A stretch of DNA of 7,228 bases from Rhodothermales bacterium (GTDB lineage Bacteria; Bacteroidota; Rhodothermia; Rhodothermales; UBA10348): contig JAURGV010000118.1 of the NCBI GenBank assembly GCA_030833605.1, forward strand, positions 1-7,228, written 5' to 3'. The translations under genes were made by a program, and so were the position numbers. Position 1 is the stretch's first letter, and each line of letters starts with the position of its first letter. The notes below the pieces were generated by a model that did no database searches, was not told where the DNA came from, and saw only the letters and a list, made by a program, of their open reading frames with translations. Shown here in pieces: positions 1-6,565 of this stretch.

Positions 1-101
1 TAGATTTCCATCTTCCAAGAGGCTACATCTATTTCGCGATGGCCTTCTCGGTTTTCGTCGAAATGCTGAATTTGCGTATCAGAAAAGCAAAAAAAGCCTA
101 A
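1..101 (+). CDS. TerC-family integral membrane protein, C-terminal end only (partial at left edge)
   Basis: Reading the plus strand from base 3 gives 32 codons and a TAA at 99-101, ending in a hydrophobic helix, GYIYFAMAFSVFVEMLNLR, then a basic tail (IRKAKKA). The 'P-(K/R)-GYIYFAMAFS..VE.LNLR' pattern is, from memory, the last transmembrane segment and cytosolic tail of TerC-family proteins (the group with YkoY, Alx and YgdQ). The family consists of inner-membrane proteins with several helices; members have been linked to manganese export and to metal loading of exported enzymes. Only the last helix is visible, so the subfamily and the acidic metal-binding residues cannot be judged. It converges on the phosphatase gene, and its stop codon lies inside the shared hairpin at 89-110. 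Family call fairly sure; function inferred. Confidence 0.78.
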   Translation, partial: DFHLPRGYIYFAMAFSVFVEMLNLRIRKAKKA

Positions 102-109
102 TAAAGGCT
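89..109 (-). terminator. Intrinsic terminator between convergent genes
   Basis: On the minus strand there is a perfect 5-bp stem, AGCCT (109-105) and AGGCT (99-95), with a 5-base loop (104-100), followed by a run of T (plus-strand A, 94-89). The stem is short, but the U-tract sits immediately after it and it follows directly on the phosphatase stop TAG (110-108). That is the arrangement expected of a Rho-independent terminator. The plus-strand stop TAA of the TerC gene (99-101) falls within the same hairpin. In the plus direction only ATTTG follows, so plus-strand termination here would be weak. Confidence 0.6.
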
Positions 110-917
110 ATTTGTCCCGCTTGATAATCATCAGCGTGCTGTCGTCTTCTAGGATATCGGACTGGTGCGGCAATGAAATCGCGTAGTTAAACACTTTTTC
201 AACCAGCTGTGCAGCCGACTCGTGCTTGTTTTCTAGAATACAGCGGAGCAATCCTTCCTCCTCAAAAGGCTCTCCGGAAAGCTCGTTTCGTTCGGTAATA
301 CCGTCGGTGAAGAGGACCATGATGCCTCCTGGGGGCAGGTTCGCAAATCCTCGTTCTAGAGGAATATCGGGTAGAGGACCCATAATAGGTCCGGTAGGAT
401 TGAGCCGGTCCACGTTTCCATCATGCAGTATGAAACAGGTGGTGTGTCCGGCATTGGCAAATAAAATGCCCCCGTCTGCACTCAGTTCGCAAAAGAAAAC
501 GGACACAAACCGTGTTGAGAACGTGGTTTCGTGCAACACCCGATTCAATTTCTTGAGGGTGTACATCATCTTGAGATTCGAGCCAACGCCCATGCGGATG
601 CCCATGAGCACATCCCGAACCAATAGAGCCGCAGGCAAGCCGTGACCACTGGCATCGCCCATGGCGATGCCGATCATGTCTTCTTCCAACGACAAAAAAT
701 CATAGAGGTCGCCGCCGACTGCTTCGGCTGGTTGAGACCGGACGGCAATATCATACCCTTTAAACTTGGGCGCCTTTTGAGGCAACAAACTGTTTTGGAT
801 GGCCGCAGCCGTGTCCAATTCACTCTGGGCGGCATCCGATTTCAATCGGTAGTTGAGCGAAAATCGAACGCCATTTAAACAAAAAGCCAGTTCATCGCGC
901 ACCCAGCCTGGTCGCAA
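108..917 (-). CDS. SpoIIE/RsbU-type PP2C serine phosphatase, catalytic part (downstream piece of a gene split by a stop codon)
   Basis: This encodes a PPM/PP2C-like phosphatase domain of the SpoIIE/RsbU class, which dephosphorylates serine on STAS-domain anti-anti-sigma factors in partner-switching pathways. Visible motifs in the 269-residue reading are: the linker helix AAAIQNSLLP (37-46), VGGDLYDF with metal-binding Asp70 (67-74), GDASGHGLPAAL with Asp88 (87-98), NAGH (155-158), FTDGITE with Asp205 (203-209) and EDDSTLMII with Asp258/259 (257-265). All expected metal ligands are present, so the domain looks catalytically intact. The first codon would be TTG (917-915), directly after the TAA that ends the upstream piece in the same frame. 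The first ~30 residues (LRPGW...LNYRL) look like the interior of a longer protein rather than a true N-terminus. No substrate gene (STAS or RsbW-like) is in the window. The protein could be made as a separate unit by restart at TTG, by readthrough, or not at all. Confidence 0.85.
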   Translation of the reverse strand: MRPGWVRDELAFCLNGVRFSLNYRLKSDAAQSELDTAAAIQNSLLPQKAPKFKGYDIAVRSQPAEAVGGDLYDFLSLEEDMIGIAMGDASGHGLPAALLVRDVLMGIRMGVGSNLKMMYTLKKLNRVLHETTFSTRFVSVFFCELSADGGILFANAGHTTCFILHDGNVDRLNPTGPIMGPLPDIPLERGFANLPPGGIMVLFTDGITERNELSGEPFEEEGLLRCILENKHESAAQLVEKVFNYAISLPHQSDILEDDSTLMIIKRDK

Positions 918-1307
918 TTAAAACAAGAAGAGATAGCGGTGCCCCGGCTGACCATCAATGCGAAAAGCTACAAATTCGGGTGCGTCTTCGATGGCGGGAT
1001 GAAACCAGCGAGGTCGTTCGGAGGAGGTTTCAAAAACAAAACCGCCGTGTTCTAAAATTTGTTGAACGGCAGTATCGTTGGCGGAGAGTCTTGCGGGGAA
1101 GGCATCGGCTTTTCCCGTGGTGTGGAGCAATTCAAACACGCCAAAAAGCTCGCGGTACATATGACCGTTACGAAACTTGAGCTCGGTGCCGAAAGAAACT
1201 ACGAGCTCTTCGAGGATGCGATGCAAAAATCGACCATCCTGACTTTCACCGGCGATGCGCGCCAGCATACAGTCCATTTTTCGATAAAATTGTTTGGGGT
1301 CGATCAT
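918..1307 (-). CDS. N-terminal sensory (GAF-like) part of the same SpoIIE-type phosphatase, ended early by TAA
   Basis: This 129-residue ORF starts at ATG 9 bases after the dnaB stop and ends at TAA (920-918). It has no catalytic motif. Its shape is an N-terminal helix (FYRKMDCMLARI), then a mixed alpha/beta region with strands such as GGFVFE and PEFVAFRIDG, and a last strand RYLFLF. This resembles the GAF-like N-terminal domain that precedes the phosphatase domain in SpoIIE-type proteins of Rhodothermales-like bacteria (recalled family pattern, not searched). The next codon after the TAA continues in the same frame into the phosphatase, so the two ORFs together give about 399 codons, a normal length for this architecture. 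I infer one gene interrupted by one stop codon. Alternatively the piece is a free-standing sensor domain translated in tandem with the phosphatase. Confidence 0.7.
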   Translation of the reverse strand: MIDPKQFYRKMDCMLARIAGESQDGRFLHRILEELVVSFGTELKFRNGHMYRELFGVFELLHTTGKADAFPARLSANDTAVQQILEHGGFVFETSSERPRWFHPAIEDAPEFVAFRIDGQPGHRYLFLF

Positions 1308-1316
1308 GGAATTGGC

Positions 1317-2882
1317 TTAAAACGGAGCAGAATCTGATCCTGGAGGCAATGCGCCCTGTTCGCCATCACCGTCTTCCTGGATGTAATCCGTTGGACCGTA
1401 ATAGGTTGTGAGGTTTTCAAATCGCGCATGCTGATTAACAAACGCTAAGGTAACATCTCCAATGGGACCATTTCGCTGTTTACCAATAATTAGTTCTGCA
1501 AGACCCTCGGTCGAATTTCCGTTTTCGTCAACGGTGATTCCATACCGCTCGGCACGGTAAATAAAGGCGACCACATCGGCGTCCTGCTCAATGGATCCAG
1601 ATTCCCTAAGGTCAGAAAGCTGAGGGCGCTTGTCGCCACCGCGTGTTTCAACGGCACGACTCAACTGAGACAGCGCAATTACCGGCACATTCAATTCTTT
1701 GGCCAACCCTTTCAACGAGCGCGAAATATGGGCAATTTCTTGCTCTCGGTTGCTGTTTTTGCCCATGCCTGAACCATGCATAAGCTGCAAGTAGTCCACA
1801 ATGATCAGACCAATATCGTGCTCCGCTTTCAGGCGCCGACATTTAGCGCGGAGCTCGAGCACCGTGAGCCCGGGTGTATCGTCAATAAAAATGGGTGCGG
1901 CCGATAACTTACCTGCGGCGCGCGCCAATCGGGGCCAATCGTCGTCGCTTAGGCGTCCCGTGCGCGCCGCCTGGGCATCCACACGAGCTTCCGACGTCAA
2001 CAAACGTTGCGCCAACTGCTGCGAACTCATTTCGAGCGAAAATATGGCTACTCCTGCCGGCTTTTCCGGATGAAGGGCCGCGTTTCGTGCCATGGCCAAA
2101 CAAAAAGCGGTTTTTCCCATCGAAGGACGCGCCGCGATAATAATCAAGTCTGAAGGCTGCCACCCACCCGTCATTTGATCGACGCGTTTGAATCCGCTCG
2201 GTACACCAGTAATACCGCCTTCTTGACCATGAATGGATTCGAGCCGCGTTAGGGTTTCCTTCAGCACCTCATTCATGGAGGTTGCTGACTTGCGAAGTTG
2301 CGATTCGGAAATCTTGAAGATGTCGCTTTCGGCTTCATCCAATAACTCAAAGGCATCGGCAGAAGGCTCGTAGGCGCGACCAATCATGGTCGTCATGGTC
2401 TCGATCAATCCACGCAGGAGTGATTTTTCGGCCAGAATACGGGCGTGATATTCCACGTTAGCGGCAGTCGCCACCATCGAGGTCAGCTCGGTCAGGTAGT
2501 ACGCACCGCCAATTTCATCGAGTTTGCCCCGGCGTTTTAACTCATCTCCCAGCGTGATGAAATCAACCGGATTGCTTCGCTCAAACAGACTCAGAATCGC
2601 ATCGTAAATCAGATTGTGCCGCTCGGAATAAAACGATCCGCGCTGCAGAATTTCGATGGCTTTTGGGATCGCGTCGCGCTCCAGCATCATCGCTCCCAAT
2701 ACCGACTGCTCTATCGAAAGGGCTTGGGGCGGCATTCGACCGGACGGCAATGTACTCGTCGAAAGGGACGAACCACCCTGAACGGCAGGCACATACGGGT
2801 TGGTGTGTCCGGCAACCGGCAGTCTGGAAGTTTGATCGTGAAGGGATTCGGACATAGTATTGATGGAGAGCGATTCGCTCAT
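1317..2882 (-). CDS. dnaB: Replicative DNA helicase DnaB
   Basis: DnaB is the hexameric 5'-3' helicase that unwinds DNA at the replication fork and recruits primase. The 521-residue protein has the DnaB N-terminal domain (about 51-155, starting PPQALSIEQSVLGAMML), a linker helix, and the RecA-like C-terminal ATPase domain (about 220-495). Visible motifs are Walker A ARPSMGKTAF (251-260, Lys257), the catalytic Glu in FSLEMS (Glu284), Walker B IIVDYLQLM (360-368, Asp363), ALSQLSRAVE (403-412) and IIGKQRNGP with the likely arginine finger (465-473). There is no intein and the length is near normal. Residues 1-50 form a low-complexity Ser/Thr/Pro-rich lead that varies in the family. Two in-frame ATGs (codons 1 and 10) both begin MSESL; the first lies 7 bases after the udg stop and is preferred for its spacing. 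No Shine-Dalgarno is seen at either. It ends 9 bases before the phosphatase gene. Confidence 0.97.
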   Translation of the reverse strand: MSESLSINTMSESLHDQTSRLPVAGHTNPYVPAVQGGSSLSTSTLPSGRMPPQALSIEQSVLGAMMLERDAIPKAIEILQRGSFYSERHNLIYDAILSLFERSNPVDFITLGDELKRRGKLDEIGGAYYLTELTSMVATAANVEYHARILAEKSLLRGLIETMTTMIGRAYEPSADAFELLDEAESDIFKISESQLRKSATSMNEVLKETLTRLESIHGQEGGITGVPSGFKRVDQMTGGWQPSDLIIIAARPSMGKTAFCLAMARNAALHPEKPAGVAIFSLEMSSQQLAQRLLTSEARVDAQAARTGRLSDDDWPRLARAAGKLSAAPIFIDDTPGLTVLELRAKCRRLKAEHDIGLIIVDYLQLMHGSGMGKNSNREQEIAHISRSLKGLAKELNVPVIALSQLSRAVETRGGDKRPQLSDLRESGSIEQDADVVAFIYRAERYGITVDENGNSTEGLAELIIGKQRNGPIGDVTLAFVNQHARFENLTTYYGPTDYIQEDGDGEQGALPPGSDSAPF

Positions 2883-2889
2883 TAAAGTC

Positions 2890-3615
2890 TTATTGCGCGG
2901 TTAACTCGTCGTATTTCTTTCGTAACAACTGAACGTCTTCCCACGTTGGGCGCTTCCAATTCGAATTGCGAAGCAACGCGGCTGGATGGTAGGTGACTAA
3001 AACGGGAATACCGTGGTAGTCATGAAACGTGCTCCTAAGGTCTTTAAGAGCTGCTTGAATGCCCAAAAGTGACGTCCCGGAGGTGCGTCCCACACACAAA
3101 ATGACCTTGGGCTTAATGAGCGCAATTTGCTTGTGTAAAATCGGAATGTGGGCGGCTACTTCTTCCGGCAATGGATCGCGATTTCCTGGGGGACGGCTTT
3201 TGAGGATGTTGGCGATGTAGACGTCGGATCGATCAAATCCGATGGCTCCTAGAATCTGGGTGAGCAGTTGGCCAGCCCGTCCCACAAACGGTTCGCCTTG
3301 TTTGTCCTCGTCGGCACCGGGAGCTTCTCCGATCACCAAAAGGTCTGCATTTGGATTTCCAACGCCGAAAACTGGGTTTATTCTAGTCTCGTCCAGCTCA
3401 ATCAACACGGTATTGGCCACATAATCCGACACTTCTCCCAGCGTTTGCATGGCATGAAGCGGGGAGTCGGCCGGAATGAGCTGATGGATAAGATCGTACA
3501 TGGTTACGGGTTTGGTGGCGATGGGAGCTGCTTCTGTCGACGCAATGAGCGATGAACCATACATAGAAATGTGATGATTAAAGGCGGCGCGGATATGATC
3601 TAAGTCAGTTGACAA
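2890..3615 (-). CDS. Uracil-DNA glycosylase, family 4-like, lacking the iron-sulfur cysteines
   Basis: This enzyme would remove uracil from DNA (from dCMP deamination or dUMP misincorporation) in base excision repair. The core (about 78-237 of 241) carries the family 4 motif 1 GEAPGADED (96-104) with PFVGRAG (109-115), YIANILKSRPPGNR (133-146) and motif 3 HPAALLR (210-216). Family 4 enzymes normally hold a [4Fe-4S] cluster with four Cys: a CxxC before the TR.N.VFG stretch, the Cys of KCRPP and the Cys of EEV.AC. Here these sites read as Thr/Ile (about 69 and 72), Ser140 and His156, and the only Cys in the protein is Cys174. Start: TTG (3615-3613) is used because the following residues, STDLDHIRAAF..H.SMYG, look like the usual N-terminal helix; the next Met is codon 18. 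Spacing of 7 bases to dnaB suggests co-transcription. The family call is firm; retained activity without the cluster is not proven. Confidence 0.9.
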   Translation of the reverse strand: MSTDLDHIRAAFNHHISMYGSSLIASTEAAPIATKPVTMYDLIHQLIPADSPLHAMQTLGEVSDYVANTVLIELDETRINPVFGVGNPNADLLVIGEAPGADEDKQGEPFVGRAGQLLTQILGAIGFDRSDVYIANILKSRPPGNRDPLPEEVAAHIPILHKQIALIKPKVILCVGRTSGTSLLGIQAALKDLRSTFHDYHGIPVLVTYHPAALLRNSNWKRPTWEDVQLLRKKYDELTAQ

Positions 3616-3745
3616 TGCGGTAGGTGCTGGGCAGTAGTAGTCCGAAGGAAATTCCGAGTGTGGTTCCGGCTTTCTGGGGTATCCTAAAGTACAGCTTTAC
3701 CGTTCCCAAGTCCGTAAAGATTCCACACAGAATATCCACGTTCAT
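3605..3745 (-). CDS. Doubtful 46-codon ORF in the coaBC-udg gap
   Basis: An ATG at 3745-3743 opens 46 codons ending in TGA (3607-3605), overlapping the first 11 bases of udg. I do not recognise the product. The C-terminal half, RIPQKAGTTLGISFGLLLP then STYRIVN, has alternating hydrophobic strands and a glycine/aromatic content that recall the last strands of an outer-membrane beta-barrel protein. That would fit either a remnant of a larger deleted gene or a small peptide gene. A TAG lies in frame 7 codons upstream of the ATG, so it is not open back to coaBC in this frame. The frame continuing from the coaBC stop is also open for about 38 codons and looks protein-like (VDRVLVNERGY, VWNLYGLGNG), which fits a frameshifted remnant. 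It could equally be chance. Confidence 0.25.
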   Translation of the reverse strand: MNVDILCGIFTDLGTVKLYFRIPQKAGTTLGISFGLLLPSTYRIVN

Positions 3746-3770
3746 TAACAAGAACCCTGTCTACAACCTG

Positions 3771-3805
3771 GGTAAGCTTTTGGGTTTGATCGGATGAAGC
3801 TTACC
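3771..3805. repeat. Perfect 9-bp inverted repeat spanning the coaBC stop codon
   Basis: GGTAAGCTT at 3771-3779 is exactly complementary to AAGCTTACC at 3797-3805, with 17 bases between. The right arm contains the coaBC stop codon TAA (3803-3801). As RNA this would be a stem of moderate strength with a long loop. No T-run follows on either strand, so it is not a classical intrinsic terminator. It may slow ribosomes or protect the 3' end of the coaBC message, or may be chance. It marks the boundary between the yicC-gmk-coaBC block and the udg-dnaB-phosphatase block. Confidence 0.4.
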
Positions 3806-5042
3806 GATTGGCTTTGCCTAAGGTGGTCTCCAAAATCGCCTCGGCCACTTCATCTTTGGACATGAGGGGGAGCTCCACTTTGGCTCCAGACGTACCTAAA
3901 AGGGTGACTTTATTGGTGGTGGTTCCAAATCCAGCCCCTTTCTCTTTTGGATTATTCAATACAATCCAGTCGAGGTTTTTCCTCTCCAGTTTTGAACGGG
4001 CATTCGATTCACCGTTGTCCGTTTCCAGAGCGAACCCGATAAGCAGTTGGCTAGGGCGCTTTTGGGATCCAAGCGCGCCGAGAATGTCGATGGTTGGTTT
4101 TAACGCTAATGCCCTGGCCGTACCGTCCTTTTTGATTTTGGAATCGGACGGCATTTCGGGCGTAAAGTCAGCCACCGCGGCAACCATCACCACGACATCC
4201 GCGTCGGCATGGCTTTGGACAGCATCGTACATCTGCTGCGTAGATTCAACGTCGATTCGCCGGACGTTTTCAGGTGTCGCGAGGGCGGTGGGGCCACTTA
4301 CTAACACAACGTCTGCTCCTCGGCGAGCGGCACTCCGCGCTATTTCATATCCCATGGTTCCGGTGGAATGGTTGGATATGTAGCGTACTGGGTCGATGGC
4401 CTCCCGAGTAGGACCTGCGGTGACCAGCACTTTCTTCCCTTGTAGGCTCCCTGTTCGCGATGCGGCTCTTTTTTCTAGAATGCCGCAGGCTGTTTCAAAA
4501 ATATGAATAGGCTCTGGGAGTCGTCCTTGACCGATCAAACCACTTGCCAGGGCGCCGTGCTCGGCCTCCATCACCTCAACGCCTCGGGCCCGAAGGGTGT
4601 CCAGATTGGCCACTACCGACGGATGAATGTACATGTCATGATCCATGGCGGGACAGACCAGCACCGGGCAGCGAGCCGTTAGCGCCACGGCTGTAAGCAT
4701 GTTGTCGCACGCACCATTCACGAGTTTGGAAAGGGTTTGGGCCGTTGCCGGAGCGACAATAAATAGGTCTGCCCAAAGTCCCAGCGAAACGTGTTTGGTC
4801 CACGAACCGGCTTCATTTTCAGGGAAAATCTCGATGTGGACTTCGTTTTCGCTCAGCGTGCCTAGTGTCAATGGCGTTACAAATCGCGTAGCGTCGGGCG
4901 TCATAACGACTTTAACTTCGGCACCCGCTTTTTTAAAGTGACGAACCAACTCCGCGGTTTTATAAGCCGCTATGCCACCGGAAATCCCCAGCAGGATTCG
5001 GCGAGATTGAGCGCTTGAGGTTTGAGTTAGGTTGGTGTCCAT
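3801..5042 (-). CDS. coaBC: Bifunctional phosphopantothenoylcysteine decarboxylase / phosphopantothenate-cysteine ligase
   Basis: CoaBC carries out two steps of coenzyme A synthesis in the cytosol: CoaB joins 4'-phosphopantothenate to cysteine using CTP, and CoaC decarboxylates the product with FMN. The 413-residue protein has the flavoprotein CoaC domain first (about 14-190): GISGGIAAYK (19-28), active His84 in KHVSLG, VAPATA (96-101) and PAMDHDMY (131-138). The substrate clamp is ASGLIGQGRLPEP (166-178), where Ser167 stands at the position of the E. coli Cys158; I recall Ser here as common in Bacteroidota. The CoaB domain (about 201-413) shows TAGPTREAIDPVRYISN (208-224), STGTMGYEIA (226-235; Thr229 where Lys is usual), VAAVADFTP (287-295) and KIKKDG (302-307). 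The length is typical for a full fusion. It starts 19 bases after gmk with no Shine-Dalgarno. No rpoZ lies between gmk and coaBC, although that order is frequent elsewhere. Confidence 0.97.
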   Translation of the reverse strand: MDTNLTQTSSAQSRRILLGISGGIAAYKTAELVRHFKKAGAEVKVVMTPDATRFVTPLTLGTLSENEVHIEIFPENEAGSWTKHVSLGLWADLFIVAPATAQTLSKLVNGACDNMLTAVALTARCPVLVCPAMDHDMYIHPSVVANLDTLRARGVEVMEAEHGALASGLIGQGRLPEPIHIFETACGILEKRAASRTGSLQGKKVLVTAGPTREAIDPVRYISNHSTGTMGYEIARSAARRGADVVLVSGPTALATPENVRRIDVESTQQMYDAVQSHADADVVVMVAAVADFTPEMPSDSKIKKDGTARALALKPTIDILGALGSQKRPSQLLIGFALETDNGESNARSKLERKNLDWIVLNNPKEKGAGFGTTTNKVTLLGTSGAKVELPLMSKDEVAEAILETTLGKANR

Positions 5043-5061
5043 AAAGGGGGCAAAACGCCGG

Positions 5062-5646
5062 TTAACACGAGCGAAGAAAATTTCGAACCAATGAAATCAC
5101 CTCTAACGAGGCTTTTTCTAGGTCGTCATTGACTACAACATGATCAAATTTTCGTTCAAAAGTAAGCTCGTGGCTCGCTTTCCCAATCCGAAGGGCCAAT
5201 GACTCCTCGGTTTCTGTCCCACGGGCTTTCAATCGAGCGCTTAAGGCCTCTAACGATGGGGCCTTGATAAACACGGCGAGGCACCGGTCGGCGTATTGCT
5301 GCTTTACGTTCAGCGCCCCGACCACATCGATGTCTAGTAAAACGGGGGCCTCTTTGGAAGAACGTTCAATTTCAGACTTCAACGTGCCGTACCAACACCC
5401 AGGGTATACCTCCTCGTATTCCAACAGCAAACCGGCGTCTTTCTGCGCGATAAACGCTTCGTTACTTAAAAAATAGTAGTGTTCACCGCTTTTTTCATGG
5501 GCTCGCGGCGCCCGCGTGGTCGCCGATACCGAAAAAAAGATGGACGGAATGGCTTCAATAAGGCGCGCAGACAAGGTAGACTTCCCCGACCCGCTGGGCG
5601 CCGCGAGGATGATGATGCAGGGTTTGTTCGAGGTATCCTGGTTCAT
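5062..5646 (-). CDS. gmk: Guanylate kinase
   Basis: Gmk transfers phosphate from ATP to GMP to give GDP, feeding GTP, dGTP and nucleotide second-messenger pools. The 194-residue protein is of standard size. It has the P-loop APSGSGKST (16-24), the GMP-binding SVSATTRAPR (39-48) and SGEHYYFLS (53-61), EYEEVYPGCWYGT (76-88), LLDIDVVGALNVK (103-115) with catalytic-site acids Asp105/Asp107, the lid region with ARLKARGTETEESLALR (137-153), and the C-terminal FDHVVVNDDL (167-176). The start ATG is the only sensible one, a few residues before the first beta strand. It sits 37 bases after yicC and 19 before coaBC, the frequent yicC-gmk order, so co-transcription is likely. No Shine-Dalgarno is visible. 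Confidence 0.97.
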   Translation of the reverse strand: MNQDTSNKPCIIILAAPSGSGKSTLSARLIEAIPSIFFSVSATTRAPRAHEKSGEHYYFLSNEAFIAQKDAGLLLEYEEVYPGCWYGTLKSEIERSSKEAPVLLDIDVVGALNVKQQYADRCLAVFIKAPSLEALSARLKARGTETEESLALRIGKASHELTFERKFDHVVVNDDLEKASLEVISLVRNFLRSC

Positions 5647-5683
5647 AGTTACGTTTTAACGGTCGAGCCGGCAATGGGCAGGA

Positions 5684-6565
5684 CTATTCGACGTTTTCCA
5701 CTTGTTCTCGGATTTTTTCAAGCTCTTCTTTCATCCCCACCACGAAATGAGCCATTTCAGCATCGTTGGATTTCGAGCCAATGGTATTGATTTCGCGGTT
5801 CATTTCTTGGGCTAAAAAGTTCAGTTTCCGGCCCACCGGTTCGCCTGAAGCAATTGCTTCTCTAAAAAGCACCAAGTGCGAATCCAGACGCACACACTCT
5901 TCGCGGACATCGAGTTTATCGGCCAACATGGCCATTTCAAATTCGAGGCGATCGGGATCGATTCGTCCGTCTTCTAAGACTTCTGCAAGGCGTTGCTGAA
6001 GTCGTTCTTTGGTGGAAACCACCCGTAGGGGAGCGAGGCGTTCCACTTCGCGGAGCTTTTCTTCCGTACCATTAAGCCGATCTTCAAGCTCCTTCCGCAG
6101 GGCATCTCCTTCCTGTAACCGCATGGAGCGCATGCCCTTACAGGCTAGGTCGAGGGCCTTGACAACGGCGACCCATCCGTAATCCTCTTCCGGAGCAGGG
6201 GGTTCAACCGATTCAAAAATATCGGGATACCTAAGCAAGTGTTCGAGCCGAACGGGCTCTTCAATTCCAGCTGCTTGGCGCACCGAGTCCAGCAGTTTGG
6301 TATACGATTCGACGGCTTTGGCATTCACGACAAAAGGCGCCGTTTCTTCCACCGGTTCATCGATTTGGACCGATACGCTAATCCGTCCGCGAGAAAATGC
6401 TTCTTTGATAATGCGTTGCAGTTCGCCTTCGCGATCCGAGATTGACTTCGGTGTTCTAGGGCTAATTTCGCAGTATCGGCTGTTTACCGACCGTAATTCG
6501 ACGGTGGCTACAAATCCGTGTACTTCTGCCTCTCCACGGCCAAAGCCGGTCATGCTTGCGATCAT
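5684..6565 (-). CDS. yicC: YicC family protein (YicC/DUF1732), putative endoribonuclease
   Basis: The 293-residue protein has both halves of the family. The N-terminal YicC-like domain (about 1-155) opens with MIASMTGFGRGE and continues with ELRSVNSRY (23-31) and FSRGRISVSV (57-66). The C-terminal DUF1732 domain (about 208-293) contains MLADKLDVREECVRLDSHL, the signature EMNREINTIGSKSND (254-268) and the usual end EELEKIREQVENVE. E. coli YicC has been linked to endoribonuclease activity and to turnover of the small RNA RyhB; its role in this lineage is inferred. The central part is rich in charged helices and may form coiled coil. The length is normal, and the ATG start is fixed by the conserved N-terminus. 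It lies 37 bases upstream of gmk, a widely kept pairing, and 55 bases downstream of the FG-GAP gene. Confidence 0.95.
   Translation of the reverse strand: MIASMTGFGRGEAEVHGFVATVELRSVNSRYCEISPRTPKSISDREGELQRIIKEAFSRGRISVSVQIDEPVEETAPFVVNAKAVESYTKLLDSVRQAAGIEEPVRLEHLLRYPDIFESVEPPAPEEDYGWVAVVKALDLACKGMRSMRLQEGDALRKELEDRLNGTEEKLREVERLAPLRVVSTKERLQQRLAEVLEDGRIDPDRLEFEMAMLADKLDVREECVRLDSHLVLFREAIASGEPVGRKLNFLAQEMNREINTIGSKSNDAEMAHFVVGMKEELEKIREQVENVE

Noticed and set aside
226..645. Open plus-strand frames over the phosphatase and elsewhere (e.g. 3808-4383, 4645-4941, 5766-5999)
   Set aside because: They lie antisense to genes with clear conserved motifs, and their translations are Ser/Arg/Pro-rich with no recognisable domain: shadows of the real genes.
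3616..3800. Promoter for udg-dnaB in the larger gap
   Set aside because: Several TA-rich spots exist (e.g. TACTTTAG) but none has a correctly spaced upstream TTTG or TTGACA-like element.
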